A DNA stretch of 47,766 nt from Rhodospirillaceae bacterium (GTDB taxonomy: Bacteria; Pseudomonadota; Alphaproteobacteria; Rhodospirillales; UBA2165). The stretch is taken from NCBI GenBank assembly GCA_018649725.1, contig JABIHH010000074.1, positions 1 to 47,766 of the forward strand, given 5' to 3'. The notes beneath the pieces are model-generated. The model did no database searches. It was not told where the DNA came from and saw only the letters and a list, made by a program, of their open reading frames with translations. Below, in pieces: positions 34,958 through 43,427 of this stretch. The stretch's first letter is position 1, and every line of letters starts with the position of its first letter. The position numbers and the translations under genes were made by a program.

Positions 34958-35600
34958 CGAGAAAAGCGCCTTATCCAGACGTGGTCTGATGCTCGTACTT
35001 TCTTCTCCGTCAGGAGCGGGAAAGACGACGATTTCCCGTGCTATGCTCGAGCGCGACAGCAATCTCACCATGTCTGTTTCGGCAACGACGCGTCCCAAGC
35101 GATCCAGCGAAGTCGACGGTAAAGATTATATTTTTGTCGATGAAGAAAAATTCAAATCTATGATCGACGGTGGCGAACTGCTGGAGCATGCAAATGTTTT
35201 TGGCAATTTCTATGGCACGCCTAAAAAGCCTGTTGAAGAGGCCTTGATGGCAGGCCGGGATATCTTGTTCGACATTGATTGGCAGGGTACGCAAATAATT
35301 GCTGGCGATGAAATTGCCGGTAAAAACCTTGTGAGTATTTTTATTTTGCCACCTAATACGGCAGAGCTTGAGAATCGACTACGTACCCGCGCACAGGACA
35401 CAGAAGAAGTCGTGCAACAGCGTATGTCTAAAGCGGCGGATGAAATGAGCCGATACGATGGGTATGACTATGTTATCATCAATGACAAAATTGAGTTGAG
35501 CGTTGAGCAAGTCCAAACCATTCTAGCTGCAGAAAGGTTACGCATTGGACGCCAGATTGGCCTGCATGACTTTGTTCAGGAATTAATGGGTCGGGAATAG
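34950..35600 (+). CDS. gmk: Guanylate kinase
   Basis: A 216-residue GMP kinase: ATP plus GMP gives ADP plus GDP. P-loop LSSPSGAGKTT, GMP-binding SATTRPKRSSEVDGKDYIFV and GNFYGTPKKPVEEAL are all present. The start is TTG 34950, inside the yicC gene, with GCAGG at a good distance before it; a start at the internal ATG 34989 would cut right up to the P-loop and is less likely. The yicC-gmk pair is conserved. The stop is three bases from that of the convergent rsmA. Confidence 0.96.
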   Translation: MNSEKSALSRRGLMLVLSSPSGAGKTTISRAMLERDSNLTMSVSATTRPKRSSEVDGKDYIFVDEEKFKSMIDGGELLEHANVFGNFYGTPKKPVEEALMAGRDILFDIDWQGTQIIAGDEIAGKNLVSIFILPPNTAELENRLRTRAQDTEEVVQQRMSKAADEMSRYDGYDYVIINDKIELSVEQVQTILAAERLRIGRQIGLHDFVQELMGRE

Positions 35601-35603
35601 GAT

Positions 35604-36440
35604 TTAATCGCGTCCTTCGATCGCTTTGGCCAATAGACAAAATTCTTCAATTGTTAGGTTTTCCGCCCGCGCTGTCGGATCAATACCGAGCGTACTGATA
35701 TCGATATCAAGCGGCTTAAGGGAAGATCGCAGCATCTTGCGTCTTTGCCCAAAAGCTGTTGCCGTCACTTTCTCCATATCCTCAAATTTCGCCGCATAAA
35801 GCGGTTTTGTGCGTGGCCTTAAGGTAAGCACGCTCGATTGGATCTTGGGCGGTGGCGTGAAGGCGCGTTTGTCGACATTAAATTCAAATTTGGTCTCGCA
35901 GAGCCATTGCGTGATGACGCTGAGCCGGCCATAAGCCTTGGTTGAGGGCTTGGCGATAAGGCGATCAACGACCTCTTTTTGAAACATCAATGTCATCTGA
36001 TCGATATGCTCAATCTGTCGCAGCCAATTAATCAACAAGGCGGTTGAGATGTTATAGGGGAGGTTGGCGACGATACGGCGCGGTTTCTCGCCCAAAGAAG
36101 CAATGTCGGTTTTCATTGCGTCGGCGGATACGATGGTAAATTTTTCGGCAAAAACCTGGCTCAAACCCTCTAAAGCTTCAATGCAGCGACGATCTCTCTC
36201 GACGGCAAATAGATGTTTAGGATCATGCGCCAAGAGTGAACGGGTGAGCCCGCCGGGACCAGGGCCGACTTCGATAATGTTAAACTCAGATAAATTACCG
36301 GCTTTATTTCCGGCTGCCCGGGCGATTTTGTCGGTGAGGTTTTGATCCAACAGAAAGTGTTGCCCAAGCGATTTCTTGGCACCCAAATCAAAGCGGGCAA
36401 TGACGTCACGCAAGGGGGGAAGCTGGTCGCGGCCATCCAT
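35604..36440 (-). CDS. rsmA: 16S rRNA adenine dimethyltransferase RsmA (KsgA)
   Basis: A 278-residue SAM-dependent enzyme that dimethylates two adenines near the 3' end of 16S rRNA. It has KSLGQHFLLDQNL, motif I IEVGPGPGGLTRSLL and the target motif NLPYNIST. The start is ATG 36440, overlapping the pdxA stop by one base (TGATG), and an in-frame GTG one codon earlier is not needed. It ends the lptF-lptG-lptD-surA-pdxA-rsmA operon. Confidence 0.97.
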   Translation of the reverse strand: MDGRDQLPPLRDVIARFDLGAKKSLGQHFLLDQNLTDKIARAAGNKAGNLSEFNIIEVGPGPGGLTRSLLAHDPKHLFAVERDRRCIEALEGLSQVFAEKFTIVSADAMKTDIASLGEKPRRIVANLPYNISTALLINWLRQIEHIDQMTLMFQKEVVDRLIAKPSTKAYGRLSVITQWLCETKFEFNVDKRAFTPPPKIQSSVLTLRPRTKPLYAAKFEDMEKVTATAFGQRRKMLRSSLKPLDIDISTLGIDPTARAENLTIEEFCLLAKAIEGRD

Positions 36441-37456
36441 CACGTAGACTGACCATTGTTTCTATTTTGCGCCATCTCACCGGCCATTTGTAGCGCTGCG
36501 ATCAAGCTTTGCTCGTTGGCACGCCCGGTGCCGGCAATATCTAAGGCGGTGCCGTGATCGGGTGAGGTGCGAATAAATGGCAGGCCGAGTGTCACGTTAA
36601 CAGCTGTATCAAAATCCAAGGTTTTGATCGGAATGAGGGCCTGGTCATGGTACATGCAGAGCACCACATCATAATTTTCACGTGCGCTTGCATGAAACAG
36701 GGTATCCGGCGGGTGAGGGCCGCTCACCGACAATCCTTTGGCCTTAAGCTCTTGAATTGCAGGCTCAATCAATGTGGCTTCTTCATCCCCCATGACCCCG
36801 CCTTCACCAGCATGGGGATTGAGAGCTGCGACCGCGATCCGAGGTGACGTGATGCCAAAATCTCGCTCTAAGGCTCTGTTTGTGATAAGCGCTGTCTCGC
36901 AAATCAGATCAGGTGTCAGAGTGTTAATTGCTGCTTGAACCCCAATATGTCGAGTAACCGGGATAACGCGGAGGCGATCTGATGCAAGCATCATAACGGG
37001 CTCGGTCGTGATCCCAGCCAAGGTGGCCAGGTACTCTGTATGGCCGGGGTGAGAAAAGCCGCATTGATAAAGTGCCTGCTTGTGAATGGGGTTGGTTACA
37101 ATTGCTCCGGCTACACCGCTTTGAACCAAAGCAACACCTTGATCGATGGCAGCGATAACCGCAGGGCCATTTTTCGGATTCAGTTCACCTGGAATAGGAT
37201 CTTCAGCCAATTCAATTGATAATATCGGCAAGCCTCTCTCAAACGCATCTCCGGTCTCATTTACGTTTGAAATTTCGACCAGAGGAATCTCGATATTTAG
37301 CAAGCTGGCCAGTTTTGCCATACGTGTCGGTGAATCGATAAGGCAAAAAGGGGAGAGAGACGAATGTGCCGAGACCCAAGCTTTGATCGCAACCTCGCCT
37401 CCAATTCCGCTAGGCTCACCCATTGTTAAAATGGTGGGGAGCTGTTGATGGCTCAT
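36440..37456 (-). CDS. pdxA: 4-hydroxythreonine-4-phosphate dehydrogenase PdxA
   Basis: A 338-residue NAD-dependent enzyme of pyridoxal phosphate synthesis. The metal-binding histidines are visible in GHTEYLA, ALNPHAGEGG and YHDQALIPIK, and the N-terminus TMGEPSGIGGEV is the family signature. ATG overlaps the surA stop by four bases (ATGA), and its own stop overlaps rsmA by one base. A position between surA and rsmA is the classic proteobacterial order. Confidence 0.97.
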   Translation of the reverse strand: MSHQQLPTILTMGEPSGIGGEVAIKAWVSAHSSLSPFCLIDSPTRMAKLASLLNIEIPLVEISNVNETGDAFERGLPILSIELAEDPIPGELNPKNGPAVIAAIDQGVALVQSGVAGAIVTNPIHKQALYQCGFSHPGHTEYLATLAGITTEPVMMLASDRLRVIPVTRHIGVQAAINTLTPDLICETALITNRALERDFGITSPRIAVAALNPHAGEGGVMGDEEATLIEPAIQELKAKGLSVSGPHPPDTLFHASARENYDVVLCMYHDQALIPIKTLDFDTAVNVTLGLPFIRTSPDHGTALDIAGTGRANEQSLIAALQMAGEMAQNRNNGQST

Positions 37457-38784
37457 CGCCTGATATCCACAAATGCAGAACGACGGGCGTTTCGCAACAT
37501 ACGCCGCGCCGTCAGCGTCGCCCTTTTCTCGAGTAGAATATTTTTTATGCGATTTCGAACATCTGGCGTGATGCCACCACCGCTTCTTTTGCAGACCATC
37601 AAAACCAAGAATCCTGCGCCGGTTCTAATCGGTTCACTGGCTTTGCCAAGTGGAATATTTTGGACAACATTGCGGATGTTGATAGGTAGTCTCGAGGTGT
37701 CAGCAACTTCTAGGCGCCCAGATTGTTTGGAGCCTAGCTCGCCGCCCTTTTTGGCCAAGGCCGAACACGAGTTTACAGACGAGGAAATTTGTTTGGCTAC
37801 ATTTACTTGCGCGTTTACCTCACCGGGTGGCGGGTTTTGACGGAGCGGAAGGAATACCTGCTGGAGTGAAACGCTTAGATTGGCCAACGGCAATCCCGAG
37901 GCTATGCGTTTATTAAGTAGTCTGAGAATATAATAACCGTCGGCACCCTTGATCGGCTGCGTTGTGCTGCCTTTCGCCATATTAAGGATTATTTGTGACA
38001 AACTTTGATCGACTTGACTGGCCCTGATCCACCCGAGGTTACCACCTTTAGCCGCCGATGCGCTTTGCGAAAAGGAACGCGCCAATGCTGCAAAATTCGC
38101 ACCACCTTGTAATTGCGTGTAAATCCTGGTGGCACCTTGAAAAGTTTCTTCGACCGATTTGGCTGGGTTAAACGGAATAAAAATTTCAGCGACGAAATAT
38201 TCCGGCTTTCCTTTATTGGCTTCAATTTCTGAAATGGCTTCGTCTATGGCATCTTCACCAATTTTGGTGGTCGATCTAACCTGACGGATCACAGCCTTCT
38301 GCCATGCCAACTCAGCCTCAATTTGAAGTTCAAAAGTTTGGTAGTCAATTTTCTGCTGAGATAGAAAATCACGCATTTTACCCAGTGGAACGCCGTTTTT
38401 CTTCTCAATATTGTTGATCGCTCTCTTTAGTTCTCCTGAGCGGACCTTAACACCCAATCTGCGGGCTTCTTGCAGTTTAAGCTTGTCATTTATGAGGCCA
38501 ATTAAAACTTGGCCTGAGATCCGTTGAACGGTTTTTTTGTTGGTTGGCAATTGGGATGAAAAAATAACGAATTTGATGCGACTGCCAAGATCGAACTGAG
38601 ATATTATATCCTCATTGACCACAGCAACAATGCCCTGCGAGGATCGATTGCTGGACTGAGCGCTTGCGGGCACCGTAAGGAGGATCAAAAAACTCGCCAC
38701 CATAAAGGTCAGAGCTGCGGGGGGGGCAAGACAAGGCTTTCCCCCGGAAAAAATTACACCCACTTTATTAATTATTTTTTTCAT
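37453..38784 (-). CDS. surA: Periplasmic chaperone/peptidyl-prolyl isomerase SurA
   Basis: A 443-residue secreted chaperone of outer-membrane proteins. A long signal peptide ends at ASA (cleavage after about residue 42). The SurA N domain follows (IVAVVNEDIISQFDL), then a parvulin domain (YFVAEIFIPFNPAKS to GADGYYILRLLNKR) and a degenerate second one near the C-terminus (RTGAGFLVLMVCKRSG). It lies between lptD and pdxA, its usual place. The insertion PCLAPPAAL in the signal region is unusual but not unique. Confidence 0.93.
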   Translation of the reverse strand: MKKIINKVGVIFSGGKPCLAPPAALTFMVASFLILLTVPASAQSSNRSSQGIVAVVNEDIISQFDLGSRIKFVIFSSQLPTNKKTVQRISGQVLIGLINDKLKLQEARRLGVKVRSGELKRAINNIEKKNGVPLGKMRDFLSQQKIDYQTFELQIEAELAWQKAVIRQVRSTTKIGEDAIDEAISEIEANKGKPEYFVAEIFIPFNPAKSVEETFQGATRIYTQLQGGANFAALARSFSQSASAAKGGNLGWIRASQVDQSLSQIILNMAKGSTTQPIKGADGYYILRLLNKRIASGLPLANLSVSLQQVFLPLRQNPPPGEVNAQVNVAKQISSSVNSCSALAKKGGELGSKQSGRLEVADTSRLPINIRNVVQNIPLGKASEPIRTGAGFLVLMVCKRSGGGITPDVRNRIKNILLEKRATLTARRMLRNARRSAFVDIRR

Positions 38785-38825
38785 TAGATAGTTATAGACC
38801 TCTGAGTTTAACAGAAGAGCATCAC

Positions 38826-41012
38826 TTAGCCGCCGACATTACTTAAGCCGGTTTGAACATCACCGAGAGTTTTGAATGTTAGCTTAAATAAGATGGTGTC
38901 GTTTGGGCGCAAGTCCCGGTCTTCATAAAACTGTCGGCTGATGGTCGTGCTGAAGGTAAAACATTCACATTCATAGACTAAATTCAAAGCTATGTTTCGT
39001 AAATCGCCATCATCTTGCAAGTCATAGCGACCCGAAATACTGGATCGCCAAAAGCGATCCAACTGAGCGGATACCGCACCAGAAATCTCTTCGCGACCGG
39101 AAAACTCAGCATCATTCTGACTGTCAAAAAAGACATAGTTGGTCGACATTCTGAGCGCGGGTGGCCCAACTGACATTTGAACTTCATTACGTTTCGGTGC
39201 CAAATTATCTTTGTCCAAGCGTGTGCGATAAATTAGGTCAAGATGGCTGCCAGGAGATATATTAACCCGACCGACAAAATCGGAAAGACGTCCTTCCAAT
39301 CCCGAGCCCGCGGCAAACGTATCATCTTCTTTTAAACGATAGCTTTGCCCGGCAAATACTGTCGTGTGACCGCCTTTTGATCCAACCAATCCCCATTTTA
39401 AGCCATAATTAATCCGCGGACCACTTTCGACGCGATCGAAGCCGGTAAATTTATTGGCGCTGAATAAATTGGTATCATCGAATTCCAAGTCGATGCTGTC
39501 TTCATTTGGGATTTTAGTGTCGTTCCCACCATATGGACTGACGATGACAGAGGCCAGCGGCTCAACAATTTGGCTGACCGAGCCATGTTGGCGCGCCAAT
39601 GGCAGACGCCAATCCGCCTTAAGCTGAGGATGGATCCGACCGGAAAATCCGTTGTAGTCATTTTCGCTATCACTTCGGGTCAAATTGTTGACATGATAAA
39701 GATCGCCCCGCACCGTGGCAGAGAAATCAGTAACGTCGCCCAGTCTCCCGATATGGGGTAAATGCCAGCCACCACCAACGGAGATGCGACGTGTATCGGT
39801 GCCTTCAGATCGCGTCATAACGACTGAACTGGCATTAAAGCTGGTGCGGGCGCCAAATTTTCCAACATCGCTCAGGCTGCTGTACTCGATCATTGGTAGA
39901 ACCAGGGGTGATTGTCCTGGGTCGTCCTCAACTGCGGTTCCCTGAAAAGCATAAGAATCAACCGCCAAGTAGTTACGACGGCTAAATCCTTCGACATAGG
40001 CCCTGGAGGTCAGGGTTCGGGACGAGGGGAAACTATAGCGTCGTAAATAAGTGTCATCGGTGGATCTTTTAGCGTCAAAACCCCAGCGCCATTTTTGGTC
40101 AATATCAAATCGACCGGTGCTATCAATATGCCCGCGAAGTTCATCGTTTGAATCATAGGTGAGACTGCCGCTCGCTTCCAAATTACCATTGGTATAACGC
40201 TGGCGATATTCACCAGCCATCAGCAAACCTTCTTTGCTGGTTATTGTGGGGGTGATTGTAACGTCTTTGTTAGGCGCAATGGCGTAGAAATACGGCACGG
40301 AAACAGCCGTGCCCAAAGAAGTGGAGCCGCCCATTCCCGGTGTTAAAAAGCCGCTTTTCCTTTTAACAGTCGGATCCGGATGGGAGAAATAGGGGGTGTA
40401 GACAACTGGTACACCTGAAATTTCCATCCAAGCATCATAATATTCAATCAGCTTTTCTTTTTGATCATGCACAATTTTTTTAGCTTTAACCTGCCACAAG
40501 GGCGGTTGGTCAGGTTTGCTTGCACAGGAGTCACAAGGTGAATAGACCGCATTGCGCATTTCGGTATGGGTGCCGTTTGTCCGTCTTGCACCACTGGCGG
40601 CAATCCGGGCGTTATCGGCCAGTCTAATGCGGAGATCCCGGATAATGCCGGTTTTAAAATCGCCGCTAATTTCCATATATTCGGCGAATAAGACGTGGCC
40701 AGATTGTTCCAGCAGACTGACATTTCCCGAGGCCGTTACCATATCTTGGCGCTGGTTATATGAGATCGTATCGGCCAGTAAGACTTGGTTGTTGTGAGAA
40801 ATCTCAACACTGCCGGAAGCCTTGATGATTCCAAGCTCTTGATTATTCGTGACTTCATCGGCGGTAAAGACAATCGGGTTGTCACCAATCGCTGACGGAG
40901 TTTGTGCTCTAATTTCCGACGTTGAAGAGATAAAACTCGCCAAAGACAAGCTCAATAACAGGCCCGTTACAATAACTCTAGGCAGAGCGAGAATAGATCT
41001 AAAGGAGTTCAT
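38826..41012 (-). CDS. lptD: LPS-assembly protein LptD
   Basis: About 728 residues. A signal peptide (hydrophobic core VIVTGLLLSLSLASF) is followed by an OstA/LptA-like domain (VFTADEVTNNQELGIIKASGSVEI, split as read) and a C-terminal beta-barrel that inserts LPS in the outer leaflet. Cysteines pair as CDSC near residue 160 and CEC near the C-terminus, the pattern of the LptD disulphides. ATG 41012 is chosen for its position after the lptG stop; an in-frame ATG 41024 or TTG 41030 would overlap lptG. It is preceded by lptG and followed 41 bases later by surA. Confidence 0.9.
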   Translation of the reverse strand: MNSFRSILALPRVIVTGLLLSLSLASFISSTSEIRAQTPSAIGDNPIVFTADEVTNNQELGIIKASGSVEISHNNQVLLADTISYNQRQDMVTASGNVSLLEQSGHVLFAEYMEISGDFKTGIIRDLRIRLADNARIAASGARRTNGTHTEMRNAVYSPCDSCASKPDQPPLWQVKAKKIVHDQKEKLIEYYDAWMEISGVPVVYTPYFSHPDPTVKRKSGFLTPGMGGSTSLGTAVSVPYFYAIAPNKDVTITPTITSKEGLLMAGEYRQRYTNGNLEASGSLTYDSNDELRGHIDSTGRFDIDQKWRWGFDAKRSTDDTYLRRYSFPSSRTLTSRAYVEGFSRRNYLAVDSYAFQGTAVEDDPGQSPLVLPMIEYSSLSDVGKFGARTSFNASSVVMTRSEGTDTRRISVGGGWHLPHIGRLGDVTDFSATVRGDLYHVNNLTRSDSENDYNGFSGRIHPQLKADWRLPLARQHGSVSQIVEPLASVIVSPYGGNDTKIPNEDSIDLEFDDTNLFSANKFTGFDRVESGPRINYGLKWGLVGSKGGHTTVFAGQSYRLKEDDTFAAGSGLEGRLSDFVGRVNISPGSHLDLIYRTRLDKDNLAPKRNEVQMSVGPPALRMSTNYVFFDSQNDAEFSGREEISGAVSAQLDRFWRSSISGRYDLQDDGDLRNIALNLVYECECFTFSTTISRQFYEDRDLRPNDTILFKLTFKTLGDVQTGLSNVGG

Positions 41013-41016
41013 TTGC

Positions 41017-42120
41017 TCAGCCATCCTCAAGGTGAAAAACCATGGCTAGACCCAAAAGCATGGATATACCAGAGGGAGTCCAGGCGGCTAATACGACAGG
41101 GATACTTTCTCTTAAGCCCAGAGCAAAAATCAGATCAGAGAAGAAAAATAACAAAAAGCCGGTCAATACGCCGCCAACGATGACGAATGTCGCGCTGCCG
41201 CGACGCGATTGCCGAAGCGTAAAAGTTGCCGCAATTAAAACCATTGCGCAAAGCAGCAGCGGCGCCGATAGCAAAGAATGCCAATAGAGCCGATGGCGGA
41301 GAGCTGAAAAGCCCGAGCGTTCCAGATTGTCTATAAAATCGGGTAAATCCCAAAACGACATGGTTTCAGGCGGCGAAAAGCTTTCATGGATATTATTCAA
41401 AGTTATGTCCGTTTCTACCCAGTGTTCTTTAACAAACTTTCGAGAATCATCTGTTATTACTTTTATCCACGCGTCACGCAGGTGCCAAAAACCGTCTTCA
41501 AGATCTCCTGTTTTGGCATCAATCCGTGACACGAATTTATCTGCCCCTTCATAGACGAAAATTGTCACCTGGGCGAGCGAGATTTCATTGTTTATGATGG
41601 TTATTTTCGGGGCATGGATGACTGATTGATTCTTTCCACTGGCTTGTCTGAGCCATAGTCCATTTTTTGACACGGCCAAAAAGTTAGATTGACCCCTTAA
41701 ATGGGTGGCGTTAAGCCGGTCATATTTTTCGAGCATTGCCGATGCAAGAGGATTAAAAGCTGAAATTTTGAGGATTCCTAATATCAGCGCGACCAGCAGG
41801 ACAGGTAGTAAAAACTGCCAAGCCGATACGCCGGCGGCCCGTGTAACAACCAACTCGCTACTTCGTGTCAGGCGCCAAAACGATGCCATACCGCCAAATA
41901 GCACGGCAAAAGGAAATATCTGCTGGGCCATAAATGGCAGTTTCATGAAGCCCATCTGAAAAACCAGTCCAAGACCGACATTTTCATGGCTTGAAGCCCG
42001 GCGCAGCAACTCGACCGTATCCATAAGAAAAATAATGCCGAGAAAAACCACGAATACAGCAAAGAAGCTGCTCAAAAAACTGCGTCCGATATAGAGCGTT
42101 AAGGTGAGAGATAAGCGCAT
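41017..42120 (-). CDS. lptG: LPS export ABC permease LptG
   Basis: A 367-residue permease of the LptBFG complex that pulls LPS from the inner membrane. Hydrophobic helices at both ends (for example SSFFAVFVVFLGIIFLMDTVELLRR and VIVGGVLTGFLLFFFSDLIF) flank a periplasmic beta-jellyroll domain, the standard YjgP/YjgQ layout. It starts at ATG 42120, 14 bases after lptF. It is distinguished from LptF by its order and by the SFWDLPDFIDNLERSGFSA motif. Confidence 0.93.
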   Translation of the reverse strand: MRLSLTLTLYIGRSFLSSFFAVFVVFLGIIFLMDTVELLRRASSHENVGLGLVFQMGFMKLPFMAQQIFPFAVLFGGMASFWRLTRSSELVVTRAAGVSAWQFLLPVLLVALILGILKISAFNPLASAMLEKYDRLNATHLRGQSNFLAVSKNGLWLRQASGKNQSVIHAPKITIINNEISLAQVTIFVYEGADKFVSRIDAKTGDLEDGFWHLRDAWIKVITDDSRKFVKEHWVETDITLNNIHESFSPPETMSFWDLPDFIDNLERSGFSALRHRLYWHSLLSAPLLLCAMVLIAATFTLRQSRRGSATFVIVGGVLTGFLLFFFSDLIFALGLRESIPVVLAAWTPSGISMLLGLAMVFHLEDG

Positions 42121-42134
42121 GGTTCAACCTCTCC

Positions 42135-43274
42135 CTATAAATTCGCTTGGATGAAATCAGGTGGCGGGATTTTGCCGGCGCGTTTTTTGAATCGCGGATG
42201 CAAAATTAAGAGCAAAAGAAGGAGCGATACCGGAGCCAAAACGGCGGCATAGAGAAAGGGAATCAACTCCAGATTCTTTGCTGTGATATTTGACAGACCC
42301 AAATTGCCAATCCACAGGCAGAGGAAGATAACAGCGGCAAATAATATTCGATTGGTCTGCCCACGGCGGGAAAAATCGCCAAGGAGAAGGCAGGCCAGCG
42401 CGACAAGAGTAAAGGCCAATGTATTTATCGGCGTTAACAGGCGTTGATGCCCTTCAACTTTAAACTTGCCAAAATCCTTCGGGTTGCCGACATCCTCGAT
42501 TTTGAGAGCCAGCAATTCACCGACCATTCGCTCTCTGGCTTCCCGGAAACGGTTTTCCGGCTTTGGGGTAAAGCCGCTGAGGTCGATGGTGTATCGATCA
42601 AAATAGAGGACGGATATGCGGTTGGTATTTTTGTCTATTTCCTGGCGATTACCATCAAATGCAACAACCCTTGCGCCAGATTCACTTTTGGTCAGCACAC
42701 CGCGTTCAGCAATAATCGTCGCCGGTTTATCTTTATTGCGGGTGTCATGATACAAAATGCCCCTGAGTTCCGACTCGCCTGATCTTTCGCGGATAAAGAC
42801 AGTAATACTATCCGAAATTGTGTTGAAAACGCCCTCTTTGAGCAAGACGTGCGCATAGTTGTATCTGATGTCCCATTGGAGATTGCGAAAGCTTTGATAG
42901 GATTTTGGCGTGCCATAGAGGGTTAGCGAATAGCCGATAAGTGTGGCGAAACAAGCAACCAATATGGCTGGCTTTGCCAAAGAAAAGGGGCTCATCCCGG
43001 CGGCTCTTAAGACGACCAACTCGCGGTCTGAATTTAGGCGGCTATAGACAAACAAGGTGGCGATAAATATTGAAAACGGGATAATATGGACGATAAAGTT
43101 TGGAATCTGTAGCATGCTCAAATACATGAATATTTTAACCGAGACCCCCCGATTAACAATATGTTCAACCGCCCGCACAGCGATAAATAGCCAGATCACG
43201 CCGGTCATTACGAACGCCACCAGGAGGGTGGCACCAACAAGTTGTTGGATTAAATATTTATTGATGCGATTCAT
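42135..43274 (-). CDS. lptF: LPS export ABC permease LptF
   Basis: A 379-residue YjgP-type permease, partner of LptG. The N-terminal helices (LVGATLLVAFVMTGVIWLFIAVRAVEHI) and LRAAGMSPFSLAKP are typical; a periplasmic domain and C-terminal helices follow. It is the first gene of the operon. The upstream region has a TATAAT -10 element (rc of 43353-43358) with a CtrA-type box over the -35 region (43372-43386). Confidence 0.93.
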   Translation of the reverse strand: MNRINKYLIQQLVGATLLVAFVMTGVIWLFIAVRAVEHIVNRGVSVKIFMYLSMLQIPNFIVHIIPFSIFIATLFVYSRLNSDRELVVLRAAGMSPFSLAKPAILVACFATLIGYSLTLYGTPKSYQSFRNLQWDIRYNYAHVLLKEGVFNTISDSITVFIRERSGESELRGILYHDTRNKDKPATIIAERGVLTKSESGARVVAFDGNRQEIDKNTNRISVLYFDRYTIDLSGFTPKPENRFREARERMVGELLALKIEDVGNPKDFGKFKVEGHQRLLTPINTLAFTLVALACLLLGDFSRRGQTNRILFAAVIFLCLWIGNLGLSNITAKNLELIPFLYAAVLAPVSLLLLLLILHPRFKKRAGKIPPPDFIQANL

Positions 43275-43352
43275 CTCATCGAGCCATTAAGTTCCCGCGC
43301 TGGAACCACGCCGTTCAGTCCAAAAAACACACTAGAATCAATAATTAACGGA

Positions 43353-43386
43353 ATTATAGTCTATTTCTAAATTAAGTTCGACTTAA
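43353..43386 (-). promoter_or_regulatory. lptF promoter with a CtrA-type box
   Basis: On the minus strand a perfect TATAAT (43358-43353) is preceded, about 14 bases upstream, by TTAAGTCGAACTTAA (43386-43372), an exact TTAA-N7-TTAA CtrA box that covers the -35 region. The box is also an inverted repeat (ATTAAGT/ACTTAAT around three bases). No consensus -35 is seen, as is common for activator-dependent promoters. Confidence 0.55.
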
Positions 43387-43427
43387 TAGCAAATTACGGG
43401 CAACCCAGCAATATTTTCGGGCGACGC

